A DNA stretch of 64,000 nt from an uncultured Roseibium sp. (GTDB lineage: Bacteria > Pseudomonadota > Alphaproteobacteria > Rhizobiales > Stappiaceae): contig NZ_CANMNP010000010.1 in NCBI RefSeq assembly GCF_947499295.1, forward strand, positions 124,001 through 188,000, in the 5' to 3' direction. The notes under the pieces were generated by a model, which was not told the DNA's origin, searched no databases, and saw only the letters and a list, made by a program, of their open reading frames with translations. The translations under genes were made by a program, and so were the position numbers. Numbering within the stretch: position 1 is the first letter of the stretch; each line of letters begins with the position of its first letter. This document shows positions 56,150-64,000 of this stretch, piece by piece.

Positions 56150-56151
56150 GG

Positions 56152-57303
56152 TCAGCTATTCCCTTCGTTCGGCTTTTGGGAGTGGGAGGCTCCTTCGCCG
56201 GAAAAAGCGGGCATGAGGATACGGAAGACTGTTTTGTGTCGCTGACTGTCGCATTCAATCACACCGCCGTGGTCGCCGATGATCTTTGCAACCAGCGCAA
56301 GTCCAAGTCCGGATCCGTTGGTTTTCGTCGTTATGAATGGTTCGAATAGGTGCGGTAACAGGTCGTCTGGAACACCGGGACCATTGTCCTGAACACAGAA
56401 TTCGAGCGGTAGGCTCACCTTTTCATCCGTTCCTGGCACAGACAGTCTGACACCGGGCCTGAAGGCCGTGGAAACGCGAATTTCTCCATCGGGGTCATCG
56501 CCGATAGCTTCACTGGCGTTCTTGATGAGGTTCAAGAACACCTGAATGAGCTGGTCCTTATTTGCATAAACGGGTGGCAAAGACGGGTCGTAAATCTCAA
56601 CAATACGCTTGTCTCTTGCAAAACCGCTGTCGGAAAGACGTTTCACATGGTCCAGCACCACGTGGATGTTGACAGGCTCGCGCTCGATTGGGCGCTCATC
56701 GGAAAAGACTTCCATCCTGTCGACCAGTTTCACGATCCGGTCAGTCTCATCCATAATCAGCCTGGCAAGGGCCCGGTCTTCGCTAGGTACAGATTGTTCC
56801 ATCAGCTGGGCTGCACCGCGTATGCCGGAGAGAGGGTTCTTGATCTCATGAGCCAGCATGGCTGCAAGACCTGTGACCGTGCGTGCCGCGCCGCGCGACG
56901 TCAGCTGGCGGTCGATCTTTTCAGCCATCGTGCGTTCCTGAAACATCAACACCACGGCACCTGGCCGATCGGAGACGGGAGCCGCATTTATGTCCACAAC
57001 CCTGGGAGCACCAATTCGAGGCGAGCCAATGTCGACCTTGTACTCATTGACCGGTGCCGCACGCTCTCGCACTTGATCGATAAGTGTCAGAAGTGGGCTG
57101 CCGAAAGGCACAAATTCGCTGATTGGATGTCGGCGCAGTACAGACACGCTAGATCGCATAAAAATTTCTGCGGCCATATTTGCAGACTCGATCACTCCGT
57201 CCGGAGCCACGAGCAAAACAGGATGCGGCAATGCATCCAGTATAATCGGTCCATCGCTGGCCAAAGCGGCCGTTCGTCCCGTTTCAGACTTGAGATCGCT
57301 CAC
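56152..57303 (-). CDS. ntrB: Nitrogen regulation histidine kinase NtrB
   Basis: 383 aa from GTG 57303, sharing GTGA with the dusB stop. No TM helices: PAS (~25-130), HisKA with [22 protein letters not shown], HATPase_c with [14 protein letters not shown] and [14 protein letters not shown]. Cytosolic, controlled by PII; phosphorylates NtrC. Confidence 0.96.
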   Translation of the reverse strand: MSDLKSETGRTAALASDGPIILDALPHPVLLVAPDGVIESANMAAEIFMRSSVSVLRRHPISEFVPFGSPLLTLIDQVRERAAPVNEYKVDIGSPRIGAPRVVDINAAPVSDRPGAVVLMFQERTMAEKIDRQLTSRGAARTVTGLAAMLAHEIKNPLSGIRGAAQLMEQSVPSEDRALARLIMDETDRIVKLVDRMEVFSDERPIEREPVNIHVVLDHVKRLSDSGFARDKRIVEIYDPSLPPVYANKDQLIQVFLNLIKNASEAIGDDPDGEIRVSTAFRPGVRLSVPGTDEKVSLPLEFCVQDNGPGVPDDLLPHLFEPFITTKTNGSGLGLALVAKIIGDHGGVIECDSQRHKTVFRILMPAFSGEGASHSQKPNEGNS

Positions 57304-58316
57304 GCAGCTGTCCGTTCATTTGCTGAAGAGATCCAGTCATAAGCAATGCGGGTCACTTCTTTGGGATTTTGGGATGCCATAAGAATTGATTTGAGCGCAG
57401 CAGGCATTGGCATTGCCCCGAGCGCTACGGATTGTTCCAGATACCAGCCAACATGTTTTCTGGCGATACGAACACCCTTGCCTTCGCCATAGTGGCTCAG
57501 AATGCTCTCATAGTGCTCGATCACCAGATCCGCGAGGTCGTTCCCCATTGGCTCAGGCAGCCGCTCACCGGTCGCAAGATAGTGTCCGACGAAACCCGGA
57601 AGCCACGGTCGGCCATAAGCTCCCCGTCCGATCATGACCGCGTCGGCCCCAGAGGCTTCAAGCATGTTCAGTGCATCGGCACTGCTTTTACAGTCACCGT
57701 TTGCGACCAATGGAAGAGAAGTGGCTGCTCTCACCCGCGAAATAGCCGACCAGTTGGCTGCACCCTTATAGAATTGGTTCCGGGTTCGACCATGAACCGT
57801 GATGAGTTTCACACCGGCAGCTTCGGCACGTCGGGCAAGCTCAGGTGCATTGATAGACTGCTCGTCCCACCCGAGACGCATTTTCAAGGTCACCGGCACA
57901 TCAACAGCTGCGACGGTTGCGTCGATCAGCATCAATGCGTGATCAAGATCGCGCATGAGAGCAGAGCCGGAATAGCCTGAGGTGACCTTCTTCGCTGGGC
58001 ACCCCATGTTTATATCGATTATATCAGCACCAAGATCGGCAATGACCTTGGCCGCCTCCCCCATCCAGCGGACTTCTCGCCCTGCAAGCTGGACGACGTG
58101 CAAGCCCTGGTCATGGGCCTCGGCACGCATCTGCGTTTCCGCGTCACCCTTTACAAAGGACTCGCTTGCGACCATTTCACTGACAACCATACCTGCACCA
58201 AAACGCGCTGCGATCCGCCGAAAAGGCAGATCGGTTACGCCGGACATCGGTGCAAGCACAGCCCTGTTGGGCACTTCGTGCTTGCCAATCTTAAGTGTCT
58301 TCACCACAGGTAACAC
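57300..58316 (-). CDS. dusB: tRNA-dihydrouridine synthase DusB (NifR3)
   Basis: 338 aa from GTG 58316. FMN-binding TIM barrel with [25 protein letters not shown] (active Cys) and [14 protein letters not shown]. Reduces uridines in tRNA. It heads the dusB-ntrB-ntrC operon, the classical nifR3-ntrBC order. Confidence 0.96.
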   Translation of the reverse strand: MLPVVKTLKIGKHEVPNRAVLAPMSGVTDLPFRRIAARFGAGMVVSEMVASESFVKGDAETQMRAEAHDQGLHVVQLAGREVRWMGEAAKVIADLGADIIDINMGCPAKKVTSGYSGSALMRDLDHALMLIDATVAAVDVPVTLKMRLGWDEQSINAPELARRAEAAGVKLITVHGRTRNQFYKGAANWSAISRVRAATSLPLVANGDCKSSADALNMLEASGADAVMIGRGAYGRPWLPGFVGHYLATGERLPEPMGNDLADLVIEHYESILSHYGEGKGVRIARKHVGWYLEQSVALGAMPMPAALKSILMASQNPKEVTRIAYDWISSANERTAA

Positions 58317-58475
58317 GCGATTCTCATTTTTGCTTAATGCCTGTGCACTTTCTTATTTGCCTATATTGTAGACAATTAATGCAATGCAACAAGACATAAT
58401 TTGCGGTCTGAACAGGTTCTTAGTTAAAGACGGCCTGTCAGTTTGAATTTTTTGGAAAGCCTGGAGAAAGCGATC

Positions 58476-59729
58476 ATGGCAAAATCCGCGGCAGCCCTGA
58501 TCGTTGCCGCTGGGCGTGGAACGCGCCTGGCAGACGCAACCGACGCCCGGCCGAAGCAGTATAAGCTCCTCGCGAACAGTCCTGTTCTGAGCCATACACT
58601 GAACGCTTTGGGAAATCATCCGCGGATCACACATATCGTGACCGTCATTCACCCAGACGATGCGGATCTCTATTCAGAGGCGATATCCGCGATCGAAAAG
58701 CCGATCAAACAAAAGCTTTGCAGGGCTGTTTTAGGTGGCGCGACAAGGCAAAAATCGGTTTTTGAGGGACTGAAGGCGCTTGAGGAGTTGTCGTGCGACT
58801 ACGTCCTCATTCACGATGCCGCACGTCCCTTTGTCGACACGGGTATCGTTGACCGGTTGCTTCAAAAGCTTGACCAGGGTGTTGAGGGAGCACTGGCCGC
58901 AGTTCCAGTTGCCGACACGCTCAAGAAGGCAGGTCAATCTGACGGCAGTCTGGAAACCGTTGACAGAACTGGCCTGTGGGCGGCCCAGACCCCCCAGGGA
59001 TTTCCGTTCAACAAGATCCTCGCAGCTCACAAACGGGCGCAAGTTGCGGGAGAAACAGCCTTCACGGACGACACAGGCCTTGCGGAGTGGAATGGCATGA
59101 CCATTTCCCTTTCTGACGGCGATCCGGCCAATTTCAAGATCACAACCGGCGCCGACCTAGAGCGCGCTGAAAAACAGGCAACTTATTCAAAGATGACAGC
59201 TGAAACCCCAGCACTGATCCCACTTAGCAAATTGACAGACGTTCGGGTGGGCATCGGCTATGACGTTCATGCCTTTGAAGCCGGTGAAGCAGTCATTCTC
59301 GGAGGCGTATCGATACCTTATTCCAAGCGTCTGAAAGGACACTCGGATGCCGATGTTGCGCTTCATGCCATTACCGACGCAACACTTGGCGCTATTGGAG
59401 ACGGAGACATCGGTCAGCATTTCCCGCCATCTGACCCTGAGTGGAAAGGAGCGTCTTCGGATCAGTTCCAGCAATACGCCGTCAGGAGACTTGCCGTCCT
59501 TGGGGGCCGCATAGCACATATCGACCTGACGATAGTTTGTGAGGAACCCAAAGTCGGACCCCACCGTGACAAAGTTCGTGCATCTGTTGCACGTATCTGC
59601 GAACTCCCGCTTGCACGCGTCTCTGTGAAGGCGACGACGTCAGAGAAACTGGGGTTTACTGGCCGAAAAGAAGGTATTGCAGCGCTTGCTAGTGTTACTG
59701 TGCGCCTCCCCTTCAATGACGACGAGTAA
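58476..59729 (+). CDS. ispDF: Bifunctional IspD/IspF (MEP isoprenoid pathway)
   Basis: 417 aa from ATG 58476 with GGAG upstream; the frame extends to a TTG at 58443. The first ~225 residues are IspD (ALIVAAGRGTRL, LIHDAARPFVD, AAQTPQGF), the rest IspF (RVGIGYDVHAFEAG, LKGHSDADVALHAITDA, VSVKATTSEKLGF). It makes CDP-ME from MEP and cyclises CDP-ME2P. The fusion is usual in alphaproteobacteria. Divergent from dusB. Confidence 0.97.
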   Translation: MAKSAAALIVAAGRGTRLADATDARPKQYKLLANSPVLSHTLNALGNHPRITHIVTVIHPDDADLYSEAISAIEKPIKQKLCRAVLGGATRQKSVFEGLKALEELSCDYVLIHDAARPFVDTGIVDRLLQKLDQGVEGALAAVPVADTLKKAGQSDGSLETVDRTGLWAAQTPQGFPFNKILAAHKRAQVAGETAFTDDTGLAEWNGMTISLSDGDPANFKITTGADLERAEKQATYSKMTAETPALIPLSKLTDVRVGIGYDVHAFEAGEAVILGGVSIPYSKRLKGHSDADVALHAITDATLGAIGDGDIGQHFPPSDPEWKGASSDQFQQYAVRRLAVLGGRIAHIDLTIVCEEPKVGPHRDKVRASVARICELPLARVSVKATTSEKLGFTGRKEGIAALASVTVRLPFNDDE

Positions 59730-59743
59730 AAAGTTCAGCCCCG

Positions 59744-60265
59744 ATGAAAACCCAAATGAGCAGCTCTGCACCACACAATCTGGACGATCTCATTCCACTG
59801 GCGACCGACGTGTTGGATGCCATGAAAGCCAAGGGCTTGATGCTCGCGACAGCGGAATCGTGTACCGGCGGCCTGATCAGCGGTGTTTTGACTGAAATTG
59901 CCGGGTCCTCGGCCGTCGTTGATCGTTCGTTTGTCACTTACTCCAATGAAGCCAAGGCCGAAATGCTTGGCGTTTCGCGGGATCTCATTCAAAAGGTCGG
60001 TGCCGTCAGCAAGGAGGTTGCGATGGCAATGGCGGAAGGCGCATTGAAAAACTCCAACGCGGATGTAACCGTCTCCGTAACAGGTATTGCCGGCCCCGAC
60101 GGCGGCAGTGAAGACAAGCCTGTTGGGACAGTTCATGTTGCCGTCGCGGTGCGGGGAGGAACAACGCAGCATATGCATTGCTGGTTCGCGGACCGTGGCC
60201 GCCAGTCGATCAGACTTGAAACCGTGCAGACCGCCTTAACGTCTATTCTAAATGCGGTCGCCTGA
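59744..60265 (+). CDS. pncC: CinA C-terminal domain nicotinamide-nucleotide amidase (PncC)
   Basis: 173 aa: only the C-terminal amidase domain of CinA. ATAESCTGGLISGVLTEIAGSS and VSVTGIAGPDGGSEDKPVGTV are the family signatures (Ser of ESCTGG is catalytic). It deamidates NMN to nicotinate mononucleotide in NAD salvage. Confidence 0.93.
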   Translation: MKTQMSSSAPHNLDDLIPLATDVLDAMKAKGLMLATAESCTGGLISGVLTEIAGSSAVVDRSFVTYSNEAKAEMLGVSRDLIQKVGAVSKEVAMAMAEGALKNSNADVTVSVTGIAGPDGGSEDKPVGTVHVAVAVRGGTTQHMHCWFADRGRQSIRLETVQTALTSILNAVA

Positions 60266-61008
60266 GTAAATAGGTGTCAAGGCAGGTCCAAATCCAGGCT
60301 GGCTGAACGTACACTGGTTGTGGTCCAAGTCGTTGAACCCTCTTGAGCGATAATTCCGGTCACCGTGAAACGAACTTCAGTGTTAATCACCTCGTAGGTC
60401 ATTCTCGCAAGAGCAACTCTTGCGGAGAGTACTACGCCGCATGCCGGCCCTTCCTGTTTTCACGTGACACTTTTGGGTTGTTCGGCTGTTGTCACGTTTT
60501 GTTTCTCAAAAGGCTGACGTCCTTGAGAAGGCTCCTATTATGATCGGACCTAGATCGTGCGGAGCCACTCAGTTGCCAGAGCAGAGGTTGAAACCGGTTG
60601 CGGCAACACTGTTCGTCTTGAATACAATTTCAGTTTTGGCAGGCGCAATATTTGCGATGAACCAGCGCATCAGGTGACACTCATACCTCTTGGGATCGCA
60701 GTATGTGTCGAAAATGATCTTGCCCGGCTTGTTCCTGGCAACAATCCTCAAAGCCGTCTGTCAACTATATCCACAGGCTACAAACCGAGGCGGCCTTCAA
60801 GCATATGAGCAAGTTCTAACCCGGGGTAACAGACCGAATTCCTGTATCCCTAGTCTAGAAAACACAGTCATTCACCAAAGATCATCTGACCTCTAAATTT
60901 TTAATCAACTTCAATTGTCGGTAGCAACTGGTTTTACAACCACTTCCCTTATGGTCACGCTCGGCAAGAACCAAGACGCAATCAAAATTGCGAAACGGGA
61001 AAGAGTAA
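60266..61008. other. 743-bp region without a clear gene
   Basis: The only candidate is a 45-codon frame (ATG 60540 to 60677, plus strand) with one hydrophobic helix and a GAAGG upstream; support is weak. The promoter of the following secreted-protein gene must lie near its 3' end. Confidence 0.4.
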
Positions 61009-61485
61009 ATGACTGTCGCACATATGCTTCTTGCAGCTGGAATACTGGTTGCAAGCGGAGCAATTGCAAAAGCGGATGGCGAACTTCAATCTGTCGGAGA
61101 CACCTATATCGTGTCACGCGACGACTATAGTGCGTTTCGTGGTTCTCACCGCATCTACAGCAGGATGTCGGACGGACTGGTTCAAGTCGAGTATTGCGGA
61201 CGCAAGTACTGGGTTCGCTACGCGACGGTGGCCTGGACCGAACTAGAAGTGGAACAAAACTACATTGTCCGCGTTGAGTACAACTGGGGCAAAGGCTGGC
61301 GGCCGATCTGCGCGCATCCTGAAGAGCAAGTCACCCTGGAAGACCTGGGGATTTACGACGATCCCCGCGTGATTGTTCAAAACGACGGGTCAACTGTGAA
61401 ATCGGTAAACAGGTTCGCGGCAATTAGAGAATCTTTCCGCCCAACCACGGTCGAGGATGCTGCGAATACGCTGCGAGGCAACTAG
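61009..61485 (+). CDS. Secreted protein of unknown family, paralogue 1
   Basis: 158 aa with signal peptide (MLLAAGILVASGAIAKA). The mature part shares with the next gene a pattern FRGSHRIY ... VEYCGRKYWVRYATVAWTELEV ... C ... TLEDLG ... FAAIRESF, about 30-35% identity by eye over ~110 residues, with two conserved Cys that could form a disulphide. I do not recognise the family. Confidence 0.75.
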   Translation: MTVAHMLLAAGILVASGAIAKADGELQSVGDTYIVSRDDYSAFRGSHRIYSRMSDGLVQVEYCGRKYWVRYATVAWTELEVEQNYIVRVEYNWGKGWRPICAHPEEQVTLEDLGIYDDPRVIVQNDGSTVKSVNRFAAIRESFRPTTVEDAANTLRGN

Positions 61486-61586
61486 TGCGAAAAACGAGCT
61501 GCCAATGGTAAGGCTCGGGTAACAACAATACAGGTAGACTTAGACGTTGCAGGCAATAAGGGGGCCGAGCAAAAAGGATTAACCGT

Positions 61587-62021
61587 ATGAAACGCGCCCT
61601 TGCGTTCCTGACGTTATCAACGATATCCGCTGTCTACATGGCGGGAGCTGCGTATGCGCAGGGTGATTTCTATATCCGTTCCGACCATTCGAACGGCGGG
61701 TTCAACGGATCCCACGAAATCCTCACACTACCCAAAAAAGGCTATCACGAAGCCCGCTATTGCGACCGTACCTTCTGGGTGTCGTCCGGGACAGTTGTCT
61801 GGACGGAAGAAGAAGTTGCGGCAGGCCGAAGCCTCATTGTTGAAGAAAACATCGGCGCAGAGCGCCGTGTGGTCTGCTCCGACTATTCTGCATTTGCGAC
61901 TCTTGAAGATCTAGGTTTGAAAAAGCGGGAGATCGAACAGATCAGGCGCAGAAACGAACCACTCGACATGAAATCGACCCGTTTGCGGACAATCAGGGAT
62001 GCGTTCAGCCAGTTCAAGTAG
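61587..62021 (+). CDS. Secreted protein of unknown family, paralogue 2
   Basis: 144 aa with signal peptide (MKRALAFLTLSTISAVYMAGAAYA). The mature part has FNGSHEIL ... ARYCDRTFWVSSGTVVWTEEEV ... VVC ... TLEDLG ... LRTIRDAF, clearly paralogous to the upstream 158-aa protein. The 101-bp spacing and same strand suggest tandem duplication. It converges with ratA. Confidence 0.78.
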   Translation: MKRALAFLTLSTISAVYMAGAAYAQGDFYIRSDHSNGGFNGSHEILTLPKKGYHEARYCDRTFWVSSGTVVWTEEEVAAGRSLIVEENIGAERRVVCSDYSAFATLEDLGLKKREIEQIRRRNEPLDMKSTRLRTIRDAFSQFK

Positions 62022-62027
62022 GCATTG

Positions 62028-62480
62028 TCAGGCACCGTAGACCTGGTCCGCCCGCGCTTCGAACGCGTTGGAAAACTTCCGGAACGCCTTGTCGAACATG
62101 ACGCCCATGAGCGAACCGAGCGTGCGGCTACGGAATTCGTAGGAGATAAAGAACCCAACCTTGCTCTTGCCCTCACCTGTGTCCTCAAAGGTCCACGTGT
62201 TCTCCAGGTGCTTGAAAGGTCCATCCAGGTATTCAACCAGTATTGTCCGTTCTTCGGGGCGAAGTTCAACACGGCTGGTAAATGTCTCCTTGAACAATTT
62301 ATAGGCGACAGTCATATCGGCAACCAGAACCGTGTTGCCATTTTCAAGTTCCTTGCGACCGCGCACATGCAGCCCCTGGCAGAGCGGCACGAATTGCGGG
62401 TATTTTTCCACATCTGCGACGAGGCGGAACATGTCGTCCGCCTTGTGATTGACCGTGTGATTGGAAGTAAAACTCGGCAT
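62028..62480 (-). CDS. ratA: RatA/COQ10-type START-domain protein
   Basis: 150 aa from ATG 62480 (TTG 62489 also in frame). MPSFTSNHTVNHKADDMFRLVADVEKYPQFVPLC is typical of the polyketide-cyclase/START fold of RatA and COQ10. In alphaproteobacteria the lipA-ratA pairing is common. It may bind ubiquinone or act on ribosome assembly; the sequence does not decide. Confidence 0.88.
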   Translation of the reverse strand: MPSFTSNHTVNHKADDMFRLVADVEKYPQFVPLCQGLHVRGRKELENGNTVLVADMTVAYKLFKETFTSRVELRPEERTILVEYLDGPFKHLENTWTFEDTGEGKSKVGFFISYEFRSRTLGSLMGVMFDKAFRKFSNAFEARADQVYGA

Positions 62481-62510
62481 TCGGCTCAACAGATCCAGTT
62501 CAGGTCCGGC

Positions 62511-63485
62511 TCAGTGACCGAGCTTTGCTTTTCGCGCAGCCCTGAGATCAGCGAAATCCTCGCCTGCATGGTGGGAAGATCGCGTCAATGGCGTTGCGGA
62601 CACCTTCAGGAAACCTTTGGCATAGGCAATGCGCTCATAACCCTTGAATTCCTCCGGCGTGACAAACGAAATCACTGGGTGGTGCTTCTTTGACGGCTGC
62701 AGATATTGCCCGATCGTCAGGAAATCCACATCGGCAGCGCGCAGATCGTCCATTAACTGAAGAACTTCATTTCTCTCTTCGCCGAGCCCAACCATGATGC
62801 CTGACTTAGTGAACATCTCGGCATCGAGCTCTTTCACCTTTTGCAATAGACGAATGGAGTGGAAATAGCGCGCGCCCGGACGCACCGTCAGATACTTGGA
62901 GGGGACAGTCTCCAGATTGTGATTGAACACGTCGGGTTTTGCATCAACCACGATTTCCGCGGCACCGTCTTTTCTGAGAAAGTCCGGTGTCAGCACTTCG
63001 ACCGTTGTTGTTGGTGAGGTTTTGCGGATTGCGTTGATAACGTCGGCAAAATGCCGAGCACCGCCATCCTCCAGATCATCGCGATCAACAGATGTGATAA
63101 CCACATGCTCCAGCCCCATGGCAGCGACCGCATCTGCAACACCCTGAGGTTCCTTGGGGTCGATCGGGCCCGGCATTCCCGTGCGCACATTGCAGAAGGC
63201 GCATGCCCGCGTGCACGTGTCGCCAAGGATCATGAAACTTGCGTGTTTTTTGGACCAGCATTCACCTATGTTCGGACACCCGGCCTCCTCGCACACGGTC
63301 ACCAGATTGTTGTCGCGCACAACATTCTGCGTCTCGCGATAAATCGGTGAAGTTGGTGCCTTGACGCGGATCCATTTGGGTTTCCGCTGGACCGGATTGT
63401 CGGGACGATGAGCCTTCTCCGGATGACGCGGACGCGCATCGGATTTTTCATTCGGGCGGTTTAGCGTGTCGACGATCGTAACCAT
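62511..63485 (-). CDS. lipA: Lipoyl synthase
   Basis: 324 aa. Auxiliary cluster motif [13 protein letters not shown] (CxxxxCxxxxxC) and radical SAM motif [10 protein letters not shown] (CxxxCxxC) are both intact, with the C-terminal RSSYHA-type Ser in TRSSHHAGE. It inserts two sulfurs into octanoyl-carrier proteins. Confidence 0.97.
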   Translation of the reverse strand: MVTIVDTLNRPNEKSDARPRHPEKAHRPDNPVQRKPKWIRVKAPTSPIYRETQNVVRDNNLVTVCEEAGCPNIGECWSKKHASFMILGDTCTRACAFCNVRTGMPGPIDPKEPQGVADAVAAMGLEHVVITSVDRDDLEDGGARHFADVINAIRKTSPTTTVEVLTPDFLRKDGAAEIVVDAKPDVFNHNLETVPSKYLTVRPGARYFHSIRLLQKVKELDAEMFTKSGIMVGLGEERNEVLQLMDDLRAADVDFLTIGQYLQPSKKHHPVISFVTPEEFKGYERIAYAKGFLKVSATPLTRSSHHAGEDFADLRAARKAKLGH

Positions 63486-63541
63486 GAGCCTTAAGTGTCG
63501 TTTTTCCCTTGAAAGGTCAATATGGAAAGCTGTTGAGCCAG

Positions 63542-63964
63542 CTATGTGTTTAGCGCAGGACTGGTCAGTTTCTCCAGCTTTTGCCGGGTTTCTTCTGTGA
63601 GCGGATGAGATTTACGTGTCGTTTCATTCATCTGAACGATTACCGTGACCGCCTTTGCCACAGGTTCACCATTCTGGAAAACCAACTGAAAAAGGCGGAA
63701 AGAGCTGCGCCCGATATCCTGGACAGACGTCCCGATTTCCACTTCACCCGGCCAATTCACTTCCGACAGAAAATCCAATTCAAGGCGTGCAATGACGAAT
63801 GATGCATCTGCATCTGTCAGCTCTTGACCAAAAATGACTTCTACCCTTCCCGTTTCCAGGAATGTGGCAAAAACCGCATTGTTGACGTGACCCTGCCGAT
63901 CGGTATCCGCGTAGCGAAGTTTGTCAATCGCACGAAGGGGGAAATCACTGATCGTTGGTCTCAT
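63542..63964 (-). CDS. YbgC/4-hydroxybenzoyl-CoA-type thioesterase
   Basis: 140 aa from ATG 63964 (TGATG suggests overlap with a gene running in from the right edge; an in-frame ATG at 63994 is less likely). Hot-dog fold with [26 protein letters not shown], where Asp near HVNN is the catalytic residue. Acyl-CoA substrate unknown. Confidence 0.85.
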   Translation of the reverse strand: MRPTISDFPLRAIDKLRYADTDRQGHVNNAVFATFLETGRVEVIFGQELTDADASFVIARLELDFLSEVNWPGEVEIGTSVQDIGRSSFRLFQLVFQNGEPVAKAVTVIVQMNETTRKSHPLTEETRQKLEKLTSPALNT

Positions 63965-64000
63965 CAATTCGGCATTCCTTGAGCATCTCCACATGCCTTC

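Noticed and set aside
60540..60677. 45-codon frame with a hydrophobic helix
   Set aside because: Weak ribosome site and no conserved feature; not enough to call a gene.

Overview
The window looks like chromosomal DNA of an alphaproteobacterium of the order Hyphomicrobiales (Rhizobiales). Markers are dusB-ntrB-ntrC-ntrY-ntrX-trkA-dat-hfq-hflX in one chain, a fused ispDF, cinA/ratA/lipA, a degenerate dacF-type gene in rlpA-dac-tmk-holB-tatD order, an IalB protein and a RutR-type pyrimidine cluster. A marine genus such as Roseibium/Labrenzia would fit, but that is inference. Gene density is high and I see no insertion sequence, prophage or CRISPR array.

1-18 kb: a partial gene and a NUDIX hydrolase, then a long minus-strand exopolysaccharide block. 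Read in transcription order it holds an RTX/DUF4114 secreted protein, Alg44-like (PilZ + HlyD-type), Alg8-like glycosyltransferase, an SGNH-fold exported protein, a 71-aa membrane protein, a Sel1-repeat protein (AlgK-like role), AlgI-like MBOAT acyltransferase, a 658-aa exported protein, a hybrid histidine kinase with a heme-c type (CxxCH) DUF3365 sensor domain and an Hpt domain, and a LuxO/NtrC-type sigma54 activator. Two good sigma54 (-24/-12) promoter matches lie in front of the RTX gene and in front of alg44. This suggests a redox- or ligand-sensing phosphorelay that drives an alginate-like polymer together with a secreted calcium-binding protein. It is the best candidate here for an undescribed system.

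18-27.4 kb: tRNA-Ser(TGA), then rlpA, a D,D-carboxypeptidase homologue that has lost all three catalytic motifs, tmk, holB, tatD, a PhnP-like metallo-hydrolase and recX. These are followed by an Lrp regulator divergent from a CtlX-type citrulline/arginine hydrolase.

27.4-34.4 kb: an IalB-family protein, a 1,469-aa glycine-rich autotransporter and, divergent from it, a membrane-bound 7TMR-DISM/AraC regulator. The shared intergenic region carries phased direct repeats.

34.4-44.1 kb: arfB, rutR with perfect or near-perfect RutR operators, then a reductive pyrimidine (uracil) catabolic operon: beta-alanine:pyruvate aminotransferase, N-carbamoyl-beta-alanine hydrolase, dihydropyrimidinase and a NitT/TauT-type ABC transporter. 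A secreted GH114-like glycosidase gene is embedded and translationally coupled in this operon.

44.2-64 kb: mazG, an MFS-like permease, then housekeeping and nitrogen regulation (hflX, hfq, dat, trkA, ntrX, ntrY, ntrC, ntrB, dusB), ispDF, cinA, two tandem paralogous secreted proteins of unknown family, ratA, lipA and a YbgC-type thioesterase.
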